Positions 1 to 11,074 of a stretch of DNA of 64,000 bases are shown here, one piece after another. This stretch comes from Hofstenia miamia. Taxonomy: Eukaryota; Xenacoelomorpha; Acoela. The stretch's first letter is position 1. Every line of letters begins with the position of its first letter. A model generated the notes under the pieces. The model was not told the origin of the DNA, did no database searches, and was given only the letters and a program-made list of their open reading frames with translations. The stretch is taken from NCBI GenBank assembly GCA_004352715.1, contig SCFE01000087.1:926822-990821 (forward strand), read 5' to 3'. The position numbers and the translations under genes were made by a program.

Positions 1-229
1 CTGATTTGTTTTTTTAAAGAGTGATTTACTACCAGTTATTTATTTCATTTGTTTAAATTAATACTTGTATGCATATTATCTAGTCATTACTAATTATAAT
101 TAGTCTATTTGCAATGAAAAAATTAGTGTGTTTTTGCATTGAGTAAGCCGTCACCAATGTAAATACTTTTTTTCCAAATGTGTACTACTCTTTAAATATA
201 ACCACCGTCCTTCCATTCTCACTTTGCTA

Positions 230-682
230 AAAAAATTTAAATTTAGTTCTACAACCAACGCTGGCCAGCCACTCATTTTTCAATGTGTCCATTGCACATA
301 TACCGCCCCAAAAACCTTTGCACTAGAAGGTCATATAAATAGGAAACGTAAAAAATCATGGGTGTATCTATGCACTGAATGCAAATGATTTTTTCATGAT
401 GAGAGACTGTTTTCCAAACACAGTGCAGTTGTTCATGAACAATTGATGCCACCCTCCATCAACAAGATTAATTTGCACAAGACAAATACAGCGTGTAAGG
501 GAAGCTTTGCCTGCTTTGAGAGTCAACAATTAAATGTGGTGGACATTTATTCGCCATTCCATCTAGCCTACCCATCTATTGCAAAAATTATTAAAGAGGA
601 CGTGGCCAAACATTTTTCTGCCAAAGTTTATTTAACGTCAGAGGTTGAACTATCACAAACAGATGGAGGTGAAGAAAAGTGA
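230..682 (+). pseudogene. Broken C2H2 zinc-finger coding stretch next to a gap
   Basis: One reading frame gives FQCVHCTYTAPKTFALEGH, then LCTEC, an in-frame TGA, then FFHDERLFSKHSAVVH. The second unit fits C-x2-C-x12-H-x4-H, a C2H2 zinc finger, interrupted by the stop. The same frame stays open to 682 (ending TSEVELSQTDGGEEK) just before the 1000-N gap. It could be an exon of a zinc-finger gene with a sequence error, a pseudogene, or part of a transposon. No start codon or splice site could be chosen with confidence. Confidence 0.45.
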
Positions 683-708
683 GTCACTTTGCACCCAAAT
701 AGTAAACC

Positions 709-1708
709 NNNNNNNNNNNNNNNNNNNNNNNNNNNNNNNNNNNNNNNNNNNNNNNNNNNNNNNNNNNNNNNNNNNNNNNNNNNNNNNNNNNNNNNNNNNN
801 NNNNNNNNNNNNNNNNNNNNNNNNNNNNNNNNNNNNNNNNNNNNNNNNNNNNNNNNNNNNNNNNNNNNNNNNNNNNNNNNNNNNNNNNNNNNNNNNNNNN
901 NNNNNNNNNNNNNNNNNNNNNNNNNNNNNNNNNNNNNNNNNNNNNNNNNNNNNNNNNNNNNNNNNNNNNNNNNNNNNNNNNNNNNNNNNNNNNNNNNNNN
1001 NNNNNNNNNNNNNNNNNNNNNNNNNNNNNNNNNNNNNNNNNNNNNNNNNNNNNNNNNNNNNNNNNNNNNNNNNNNNNNNNNNNNNNNNNNNNNNNNNNNN
1101 NNNNNNNNNNNNNNNNNNNNNNNNNNNNNNNNNNNNNNNNNNNNNNNNNNNNNNNNNNNNNNNNNNNNNNNNNNNNNNNNNNNNNNNNNNNNNNNNNNNN
1201 NNNNNNNNNNNNNNNNNNNNNNNNNNNNNNNNNNNNNNNNNNNNNNNNNNNNNNNNNNNNNNNNNNNNNNNNNNNNNNNNNNNNNNNNNNNNNNNNNNNN
1301 NNNNNNNNNNNNNNNNNNNNNNNNNNNNNNNNNNNNNNNNNNNNNNNNNNNNNNNNNNNNNNNNNNNNNNNNNNNNNNNNNNNNNNNNNNNNNNNNNNNN
1401 NNNNNNNNNNNNNNNNNNNNNNNNNNNNNNNNNNNNNNNNNNNNNNNNNNNNNNNNNNNNNNNNNNNNNNNNNNNNNNNNNNNNNNNNNNNNNNNNNNNN
1501 NNNNNNNNNNNNNNNNNNNNNNNNNNNNNNNNNNNNNNNNNNNNNNNNNNNNNNNNNNNNNNNNNNNNNNNNNNNNNNNNNNNNNNNNNNNNNNNNNNNN
1601 NNNNNNNNNNNNNNNNNNNNNNNNNNNNNNNNNNNNNNNNNNNNNNNNNNNNNNNNNNNNNNNNNNNNNNNNNNNNNNNNNNNNNNNNNNNNNNNNNNNN
1701 NNNNNNNN
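709..1708. other. Assembly gap (1000 N)
   Basis: Exactly 1000 N, so probably a gap of unknown size. Open frames that cross it are artefacts. Confidence 0.99.
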
Positions 1709-2047
1709 TAGTTTGTAATGTGTATGTATCCCACAAAGGATTGTAAAAAGAAGCAGCAATAGAAAAATCACAAAATGCGATTTAATGTATACAGGTGGGT
1801 GTAATGTGTGTTATAACAAAGTATATTTTACAAAATGCAATGTTATGTATATTAGGAAAAATTAGTCATTATATAAAACAAAGTAAATTTGGGTGTGAAT
1901 CATTTAAGCAGGTCCGAATGTGCTAATTAAAAATGCATTAGTAAGCTGTCAAAAAAATCAATTAGTGAGATCTTAAAAGCACTTAGCACCAAGTATCAAT
2001 TAGATGACTCAGCGGTTCAACCACCCCCTTTGATATTCACCGCTTGT

Positions 2048-2082
2048 CACGTGACGTGTGACGTCATCAGCTCTCGACCAAT
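2048..2082. promoter_or_regulatory. CACGTG / TGACGTCA / CCAAT cluster
   Basis: CACGTG at 2048-2053 (E-box), TGACGTCA at 2059-2066 (CRE palindrome) and CCAAT at 2078-2082 lie within 35 bases, in a locally GC-richer patch. The combination is promoter-like. No gene start could be linked to it, and the non-LTR element whose 3' end begins at about 2130 points toward it. Confidence 0.3.
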
Positions 2083-2138
2083 CAGAGGCGTTTTTGCGGG
2101 CTCTCCTTCCAGTCCCCATAACTACTGATAAGAGAATC

Positions 2139-2266
2139 TTTATTCAGATAAATTTTAACAATTAAATAAATAATACTTTATCTGAATAAGATAAGATAAG
2201 ATGAGATAAGATTTTCTTTATTCAGATAAATATTAACAATTATAAACTGGTAATTTATCTGAATAG
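2139..2266. repeat. Two tandem hairpins with TTATC repeats (LINE 3' tail)
   Basis: Two inverted repeats with the same arms, TTTATTCAGATAAA and its complement: 2139-2190 and 2216-2266. Between them lies a run of AAGAT/AGATA units (about 2189-2210). On the minus strand each unit reads TTATCTGAATAAAG followed by a TTATC-rich tail. It looks like the 3' hairpin of the retrotransposon present twice. Confidence 0.6.
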
Positions 2267-2846
2267 TGTCGTCAAATATACATACATACATACAAACACA
2301 AACAATAGGATAAGGCTGTATATACAATAAATCTACCAGGCTAGGGATAAATTACTATCAGAATTTCAAGAACAAGATGTTGTATAATCATTATTGTAGA
2401 ACTTGTATCCTAACCATGCTTTAACCAAGATATACTTTTGCTTAAGGAAAATATTAAATGTGCTTCTTAAACGCTTGCAATTTTTCAATGTTCCTTATCT
2501 CTTTAGGTAATGAGCTCCAAGTTCGAATAGCAGTATTAAAGAATGATTTTTGCAAAACCTTTTTTCTATACTTAATGCAGGTATAGTGCTTTGATCTGGA
2601 ATTATGCTTATGAATAAATGCAGGCATTGAAATAATATTATAAGGTGGTAGTTTCTTGATGAGCTTGAAAAATGTTAACAGTGTGTTAAATATGATTATC
2701 TGTCTTGGGAAAAGGATAGACCTAGAAATATACTGCCTAGGTCTGAAAGAATTTATCTTTGAAACGTTTAGGGCCCATTTTAATTGAATATCAAGCATCA
2801 TTAAATTCACAAACCGCATAGACAATTCACATAAATTACCAAAGCA

Positions 2847-2849
<3 letters not shown>

Positions 2850-2882
<33 letters not shown>
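2850..2882. repeat. (TA)n microsatellite
   Basis: Pure TA run inside the non-LTR element sequence. Confidence 0.95.
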
Positions 2883-2884
<2 letters not shown>

Positions 2885-3204
2885 GCTGAAACTGCTTACT
2901 AAATTTTTGCAATACTTTGAAAATTGTGATCTTATCAAAAATTTTTTTTGGTTCAAAATATTTGCAAAATGCATATTATACCCAATTCAATTATTATAAA
3001 TATAAGATATATGACACTAAATTTAACAATTTTATTGAAACTAATTGTAAATTCTGTATATGTAACAATAAATTTATGGAATTCCATATGGCCATAATTT
3101 TAAGTTCACCATCCATAATGGCTATGAATTTTTTTTTTTCCAATCCATTATGCCAATCATAATTAGGGTCATAATGTTATGGTACCATACCGTAATTGGA
3201 ACCT

Positions 3205-3300
3205 CTGGCGCCTACTACTCTACTTCAAGGTTGTAATGCGCCACTCCTAATCTAGCAATGCGCCACATTTGGCGCATGCGCTACAGGTTGGCCACTCCTG
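3205..3300 (-). mobile_element. Possible hAT terminal fragment
   Basis: On the minus strand it begins CAGGAGTGGCCAACC at 3300, like the termini of many hAT elements, and is followed by several GCGCCA/TGGCGC words that break the AT background. The other end was not found. Confidence 0.35.
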
Positions 3301-4651
3301 GTTTAAGCAATGTAAAATATTTTGAGATCTCTTTCTTCTCTCAAAATAATGATGCCATTTTCTAAAGACTCTCTTTCTTTTTTAATGAATTGCAAAAACT
3401 AAGCCAGATACTAAATCATCAATGGACATGTCCTAAACTGTTGATATAAAAACGGGAAATAATTATATATCTTATACCCCAATCTCTATATAAACATTAT
3501 ATGCAATAGAATTATTTAATCTATGGTTCTGCAGACCAATTTAATCCCATGGGGCTTATGAGACTAAAAATTGTATTGGGACTGTTACCAGCAATAAAGA
3601 AACTGAAATCACAGTTTTCAGAATATTACTTATAATTTGTGCCAACTTGGGCTAAAGTAAACATTTGTTCCGTTGTACAAATCAATTCATGAGACGATCA
3701 AATTCAGTGTGACTAAAATGGATTGTGACCAAATAATTTGTGGACCAACCTCAAGTCCCTATTTTAAATATTTTATTCCATATTTAAGCACTCATAATTA
3801 GTTACTCGTTTTGTGATTTTCGTTAATGTCCGCTCTATTTTTACTACTTTAAAAGATACAGTTATCTTTTGACTGAACTAACGATAATAAACAATCTAAA
3901 TTCATTTTAGCAATTGTTGGTTTTATTTTCTAATATGGTTTATTTTACTGCCGTATTGATAGTATTTCATGCATGCACTAAAAATAGATTCTAATCAATT
4001 ACGCATCAGCATGCAAATCTCATTAACCTATTGTTGCTTTTTATCATACAGCTTCCCTTAACCATTTTATGTTTGTTAATATTCCTTTTCACTGGAAACA
4101 ATTGTTATGTACAAAAGCACTCCTACTTTTCTAAAAATTGATTCCCCACTTAGCAGTAGCCTTTTTAAATCATTAACTCACATAGTATACATATACACTA
4201 CCTAGACAACAGGCACAATTATGGGAGTGAGTATTATCGAAATATTCAAATATCTTACTCAATTTATATCAAAAACAAAGGTCGATTCCGCTTTCAATAA
4301 CAGATTCAGTCCGTCTCCAAAGAACTGGCGGAAAGTAAACGCTTCCAATTCAAAAAGAAGCAGTATATCTTTAAGTTTTATTTGATGTTTTAGATACTTT
4401 AGTTCTACATATTTGATAGTTTAAATCTAATATTTCAAAAATCATGATTACCCTCACAATACAGAACACCGAGTTTTCATTAAGCGGCATTACGGTACAA
4501 ATCCAACCACAGTTAAGAGAGGATAAGGGAAAGGGATACTACTTAGCCAAAAATGGACATTCGAGACTGCAAAGAAGTACGAGATCTGAAGGACTATTGC
4601 CAAGATCGACGAAAGAGCTAAGGAATCTTCTCAAAGTTTGAGGAACTTTCA
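3301..4651. other. Intergenic, no gene seen
   Basis: AT-rich unique sequence. A 65-codon open frame at 4444-4641 matches nothing I know. Confidence 0.5.
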
Positions 4652-4659
4652 GCTGAAAC

Positions 4660-5127
4660 TAAGGCTGGGCCCGATTAACGTGTTAACCGGTTAAACTGCT
4701 AAGCATTCTTTAACCGCATAAAAATAATTAACCGGTTAACCTCAGCCTTCTCATAATTAATGAACTATGTGAATGTTTTGGAGTAATCTGACACTTGAGC
4801 AGGAGTGAAAGAAACATGATGTATATCCTGCGACCATTATTGTAGATCATGGGAATCTTTTTCCGAGACTTTCAAAGCTAGCACGGAAATATCTTGGGGT
4901 ACCAGTAAATAGTGCCACTGCAGAACGACTCTTCTCTCGTCTTGGTTTCATTTTTAGAGACAACAGAATGACCCTGCTGCCTGAAACTGCAAATATGATT
5001 TTGTTCTGTCACTTGAATGAATATATTCAGTGTCTTCTTCTAATATTTTTTCGAACTAACTGGCAGTTAACCGGTTAAAACTATGCGGGTACAGTTAATT
5101 CTCTGTGGTTAACCGCTCCCAGCCCTA
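4660..5127 (+). mobile_element. Short hAT element with hATC dimerisation domain
   Basis: The ends are TAAGGCTGGG on the left and CCCAGCCCTA on the right, near-perfect inverted repeats. They are flanked by GCTGAAAC (4652-4659) and GCTGACAC (5128-5135), a 7 of 8 match, as expected for the 8-bp target duplication of hAT transposons. Inside, at about 4850-5030, the plus strand reads LFPRLSKLARKYLGVPVNSA then TAERLFSRLGFIFRDNRMTL, the C-terminal hAT dimerisation domain (Y......P..SA.AER.FS..G.......L). The N-terminal BED finger and catalytic part are missing, so this is an internally deleted copy. The palindrome TTAACCGGTTAA recurs near both ends and may be the transposase-binding subterminal repeat. 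Confidence 0.85.
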
Positions 5128-6619
5128 GCTGACACACGATTAAAAGGAGAATATTAAATAATGACCTCAAAATATAATTTTACAAATGACGAAAGTACTA
5201 TTATCTACACAATACGATAAGATAAGGAGATTGGAGTTTTGCCTTAAGACTGATAAAATCAGTACTGTAACGGGATTTCTCCTAAATTTACAGATGAATG
5301 TTTCTGAAAATATTGGGTAGAATTTTTTGAAAATTTGTACTAATACCAAACTTTGTACAATTATTTTGGTGAATTTCACATATACTCAAAGTTAATATAG
5401 ATATATTTTATGGAGCCCTCAACAGAAGTGGGAGAGATCAGCTAATTATTCATTAAGAAAATTCCTAAAAAAATAAATTCTGTATTAAGTAATTTATGAT
5501 TGTTGAAAAAATCAGAAATATATCTTGAATCATCACAAAAATATTTTGTAATGCATGACTTAAAAACTTTTGTTTATCACTGTAATACCAAATGCTGTAC
5601 ATCATATTTGCATTTTAGTATAACATTTGGTAAATCAATGAAGTGTACACATATTTTTATCCTCATAAATATTGATTACAATACAATTTTCAAAGAGACT
5701 TAGATACCTGAATTGCGTAGGTCAGAGGATAAGTAGTTACAACACAATTACTACTAAAAATACAGTTAGCATGCCATTTGTCTGGGCTTCAATTCTGAAG
5801 CAGCATATATGTTAAAAAGGTTAACCTACTATTCATGTACTCTTGTCCATAGCTGTACATTGATATACCTTAATTTGCAATACAATTTTAGTTAAAAATC
5901 AACATTTTATATTAAATTTTAGTAACATGATCTTTTCTCCAAATTTTTTAAGGCACATTCCTACTAGGAAAGACCTTCAGTATTTTTTAAGGTATTTTGA
6001 TCTCAAGTGGAAATTTTGAGCTTCTATAACCAAATATTTTAAATTTTTTTACAATACACCACAAATTAGTTTTGCAAAATTTGCGTTTTTCATGTCAAAT
6101 TTTAAAATATATTAATGACCAACAAAACAATTTGACTTTATTTACTTTAACACACCGTAATAATTACTTAACATTTAAGCAGAAAATTTAGAAAATGTAA
6201 AATTTAAAAAGAGCTTTTGCTTAAAAATTCATACATAGAATTGAAAGTTCAATTTTGAACTTATATTGATCTTCTTAAATTCTTAGGCACAACCAATATA
6301 TAGATCAATATGTCTCGAAAGTGTCGTAAAGAACCATTGCCCAAAAAGTATTGTTTTCAGGAGTCTCCGGAGTTCCGAGTATTAATTAAGCCTTCTTGAT
6401 CTTGAGCTACAAAAGAATAGTATTCCATAGTTTTGGTCTGCACACAGCGAAAGAGTGCTCGTCAAACTTTGAAGATGAGAAATCAGAGATGGATTGTAAT
6501 CTTGTTGGTCTTGAACTTGATCGTACATGAACAAATTATCGTTAAGAGCCCAATTTCTTCGTTAATTACAACAGTTTTCAGTATCTTGAATTGAATGTTG
6601 AGAAAAACAGGCAGTCAAT

Positions 6620-7110
6620 TCAGGCCGGGTAAGTAGTTGCTGTAAATGGGTCAAGACATTTTGACCCAATCTAACCTAAAAGTCAACATATGAATTTTTA
6701 GCCAAACCAAAGTTGTATCAAAATGTGACCCAAACATGATCCGACTAAAATTTAATACCTTAAAAAGTCTTTGTTTCCTAAACAATATTAATATATATAT
6801 ATATATATATATATATAAACAGGATTGAAAAGAATCACATATAAAATGTACTAAGGAGTAAAACTAGAAAAATAGTACTAAAAAGTAAATGTTCGTATCC
6901 TGAAATTTAAGAAGTTAACACAAACAATTCATAACGCTTCTCCAAAAGTACACGGCGTATAGTATCTATTAATGACCCAATCATGACCTATATATTGTTT
7001 TGAAGCATTGACTTAACCTATTTATATACGTTTGGAAATATCCTAACCAAATCATTAGTAACAAATGTCATCCAACTCATGGGATGGTAAAATCAATCCA
7101 GCCTAATTAC
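6620..7110. repeat. Dispersed repeat family, copy 1
   Basis: Diverged match to 18590-18910. Shared blocks in the same order include AAGTAAAT.TTC.T, a ..AA.TTAACACAAACA core and a CT.C..AAG.....CG segment, then a long AT-rich right part. Both contain GACCCAA/AACCCAA words. Ends are not clear; it may be a non-autonomous DNA transposon. Confidence 0.4.
6790..6817. repeat. (TA)n microsatellite
   Basis: Pure TA run inside the dispersed repeat copy 1. Confidence 0.95.
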
Positions 7111-8549
7111 AGTTCTGTGAGAATAGTGCTCAAGTCTTGTTCTACGACTTATTTAAAGAACCAATCTTTACCCCAATATTTATAATGATATCAATTATTC
7201 ATTTGTTATTCATGAAATATTCTTTCAGATTTTACATACATCAGAAATGGTAGACTATATTTTGCATCAGTGCCTTTGTAAAATCAAATTGTGTGTTTAT
7301 AAAACTATTTTATTCAAATTCACATAAAATTAATTTCATATGAAGGAATTATTTAATTTGTACTTTTAAGATTTAATACAATCAGAAAGAACTATAAGAT
7401 AAATAAAAACGCAATTGAACAATTTATTTTTATATCCAATATATTTAAGTATTTTTTATATTTACTGCTGACCTTTTAGCTCTTTGTTTAAATCTATAGG
7501 CATGCAATTGAATGAATAATTCAGTAATAATTTTTTTAGCATTTTAAATTTGCAGAGAATTTTAGTGCATGCCATTTTTAAATGTTGCTGTAGGACCTTG
7601 AACATGAGGTTACACTTGAATTTTAGTGATTTTACGTGATAGATTTCGCTGAAGATTCTATTGTTTCTATCTAATTGGGCGTTACTTCTGTCGTACTTTT
7701 GTTGACCAAAATGTTTGCAATTAAATTTAATGTTTAACTGAATGGCATTTAAATTTTAGAGGAATGCTTCGAAATATTTAATTAGATCGCATCATGACAA
7801 AAACGTGTGATTCAGATATGACGGTAAAACGGAGCCGTTCGCGGTAAACAATATTAGTTTATTTTCCAATTTAATGTTACAATAGACATTGATTAAATAT
7901 TAACACAAATGATAAGTACTAACAGCCACTCTTAAAAGAACATTTCGACAATAAATCGAGATTAAATTCATAAGGCTTAATTAACTAATGCGTTTTAACT
8001 CAGCGACCTTTATAAATCGTTAACGAAAGATTTAATCAATACATTCAGTAATGAGTTTAAGCAAGAATTGAAGACAAAGAACTTTACTTTGTTTCTATCG
8101 TTTAATATACATGCGACTGATAAATTTATTTTTTAATATTAATGTTTTCGATATTAGATATTATTATTATTCGCATTTTTCTAGTTTTGAATATTAATTG
8201 TAATGTAATGAATTTTTTTTGTGAATAATATTAACCAATGGGAAAATCCGCGATTTCCTGGCAGAACTCAAATGTTTGAAACCTAATTTTCCTTTAAAAA
8301 ACTAATAAAATTAACCCTAGACAACTGGGATTTTTTTTAAAATTCTTCACAAAGACTCAAACTCATGACCTGAAGAGAATGTTCAAAAGTCGAATGGAGG
8401 ACATCATGAGTCAAGTCATGGTATCTAACATTCTGACTCTGCGCACAGCTCACCTCAATAAGGTTTTGCTGATTGTCTAAGAAAATAAATAGCTTGAAGT
8501 TGGCTGTTGCTGCCATGGACTTGTAGTTTAGAGTCCTTATTATCTGAGT

Positions 8550-8735
8550 ATTAGGTATGTTTGTCTGTTTGTCTGTTAGCAACTTTACGGAAAAAGTAAT
8601 AAATGGATTGACCTCAAATTTTCACCAGAGGTGCGTCTCCGCCCAAGGAGAAATCCATTAAATTTTGGTGCTGATCCGGGGTACACAAGCTGCGTGGCCG
8701 AGGTCTGTGCTCTCCGCGAGTGCTTTTCTAGTTAT
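8550..8735. repeat. Interspersed repeat with conserved GC-rich words
   Basis: Contains GTCTGTTAGCAACTTTACGG, then AATGGATTGACCTCAAATTT, then TGGTGCTGATCCGG and GAGGTCTGTGCTCTCCGCGA. I recall similar wording from repeats in many animal genomes, but cannot name the family. The block is clearly different in composition from its surroundings and carries no open frame. Confidence 0.35.
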
Positions 8736-11039
8736 AATTAGGAAACATGTAACCACGATTTCTGAGAACCTAAAGTGAATATCTCTATTTTTGAAGTATT
8801 GAACAAAATGGTAATGGCATAGTATAGTACTACTAGATGTGCAGAGTTTTCTATTAGAATTCGAACTACAGAGGCAAGTTCGATTCTTTTTTCGCGAATA
8901 TTTCGAGGAGTAATTCCCTCCTGGTGAAAAATAGTTATTCCCGGAACAACAGCATGGCGTAATATACAATGAAGCAGATAGAGCTAATAAGGAACTAAAA
9001 TACATCAAATAATACACTTAGATGTAGGTTCTACACCAATTTTTTTGTAATGCTCTGACAGATTTCGCCAATTTCCTGATGAGTGCGTTTTCCTCTAGAA
9101 CGTTGTCCAGTTCAGCATTTGTTTTGGGGTTAAATAAACTAGGTGCGAAAGAAATAGCTCTCAGTGCTCCATTTGGTGAAACAAATTTTTGTTAGAAATC
9201 TCTTAGAAAAGCAAAACAATTTTATAGTGAGAAACGATGCAAGTAACTTTGAGTATAATTTCAGGATTACCAAAAACGTTGTATTGTACAGTGGATACAT
9301 TAGATTTATTGGCTTTAAAGAACATCAATGACCTGTGTCAGATTATTAAAATTACCACTGAGGTAAATGAAACGTACTGCAACCAAGAGCCCCTTTGGAA
9401 AAATACTTGTTTTGCGAACAAAAGTCAATTTGTCTAGAAGCGGTTTTACTGCAAGAACTAATGGATCAACTGTCGCATTAGTTTCCTAACACTCAATCTT
9501 GGTGGTATAGCAAATAGGAAAAGTTAAGAAATGTTTTGATAACAATCACAAAAATCGGCATACAATGGGCTGAATTAGTAATGATTTAAATGCACTGTGC
9601 AGGATTTGGGTTAGGCTGGGCCGGAATTGGGCCAAGTGCTTCTGCCCCTGTCCATCTCTGGTTTCAGCTTCTGCTGCTACACAATGTATTTATAGCAACA
9701 TCTCATCGGTTAATACTGCGTGTGGGTAAGTAAAATAAGAATTTGTCATATATTGTATGTGGAGTTAATTGCTCGAGTAACTACAATTCTTCAGTGTGTT
9801 GCCATATGGCAACACTCTATACAGAAGAGGGTTAACGATTTCTCTTCCGAGTTTCTGCGATTTAGTTTTGCAAACTTATTCGGGTTCGAGTTTTAAGAAG
9901 TCCGCGTGCTCGAAACCCCTGGATGTGAAATTAGAGATGAGAGCGACAGTGACGCCATTTAAGGAGGCAATTGAGTCTATGTCCAAAAACCAAAGAATCA
10001 AATAATTAGATACATACATAAAGAATTATTAAGGAGTGAACATTGGGAATATTTCACATGTGAGAATAATCTGCTCAGGTTCTAGCTGATATAATAGTTT
10101 GCAAGTAACTTCTTTTAGACTTGCTCTGCAAAATTGTATCTTTCAACACTATAATGGTGCAAGTGTGATGAGTGGATAGGCAAATTGTCTTCAGGCAAAG
10201 ATAAAAATTTTTTCCATTCACAATTTATGTATACTGGCATGTCCACTTGTTGAGAGAAGTATCACAGTTTTTTGAAAGTATTGATGTGATCTACTCTTCT
10301 ATCTGTTTTATCTGTAACAGCAAAATGCTTCTTCAAATTTGTAATAAGGCTCAACATGAGTTGAGTTTAAAAGTTTTGGACTTGGAAAGATCAAGCAGAA
10401 CAAGATGAGTGTTCTGGTACAGGAGAGTTTTATTTCAGGATCAGCCTTTATCATAACATTGAATATCGATAGATGTAGATATATATATATATGTGAAGTG
10501 ATATATATATATATATGTATATAAATCACTAAAGTTGAGTTTCTTAAGGTTGAATGCTAATTTGAATAGCATGAATATGATCTCATGCTGCTTTATATAA
10601 AGCGATTTAGAAACACGACATTTACTGCAGTTACAGAGAAAAACCAGGCGCATATGTTGTCAACATCAAAGTTAGACTTAAAGTAATTAGTGAAAAATTC
10701 ATATATTTTAAAATTGAAATATTTTGGTCTTGCAAATACGTCGATGTTAGTATTGATTATGATAAAGTTTGCAAAAGAACCACCCTGTAAAAATAGTTTG
10801 ATGATGATATAGATTTAATTACTTTTCAAGATTGTAGTATTGATTTTTCATGCCTTCTAAAACCGTTTTTCTTTAAAGTAAGTTTTATATAATTATATGG
10901 ATCAATGTTGTATTTATTATTTAGTAGTTTATTTAAAAATACTAAGTCTAATAGCCTATATTTTTCTTATTTGAAGCCCAGTGAATGCAACGTTTTTGAA
11001 AATTTTCCAATATAATAAATCCAGTTCTTGATGTATACT

Positions 11040-11074
<35 letters not shown>

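Larger units (their letters stand above)
2130..2912 (-). mobile_element. Non-LTR retrotransposon 3' end (end of RT ORF, 3' UTR, repeat tail)
   Basis: The minus-strand frame ends ...KKVLQKSFFNTAIRTWSSLP followed by KEIRNIEKLQAFKKHI and a stop region at about 2454. This is the usual C-terminus of reverse-transcriptase polyproteins of Jockey/CR1/RTE-type elements (R.S...RT...WN.LP..I.....L..FK..L). Upstream it is interrupted by a (TA)n run at 2850-2882. Downstream the 3' end carries TATCTGAATAAAGA and a TTATC-repeat tail, typical of elements that end in a short tandem repeat. Only the 3' part is present. Confidence 0.75.
5136..8549. other. Intergenic, repeats only
   Basis: No gene. It contains a (TA)n run (6790-6817) and one member of a dispersed repeat family (about 6620-7110). 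A stretch at 7800-8060 has lower AT bias with TTAATTAA and GTAAACA words. Confidence 0.5.

Noticed and set aside
628-1771. Long open frames of 340-372 codons on both strands
   Set aside because: They consist almost entirely of N and exist only because the gap has no stops.
4680-5110. TTAACCGGTTAA repeats considered as a CRISPR-like or operator array
   Set aside because: They are irregularly spaced subterminal repeats of a hAT element in animal DNA.
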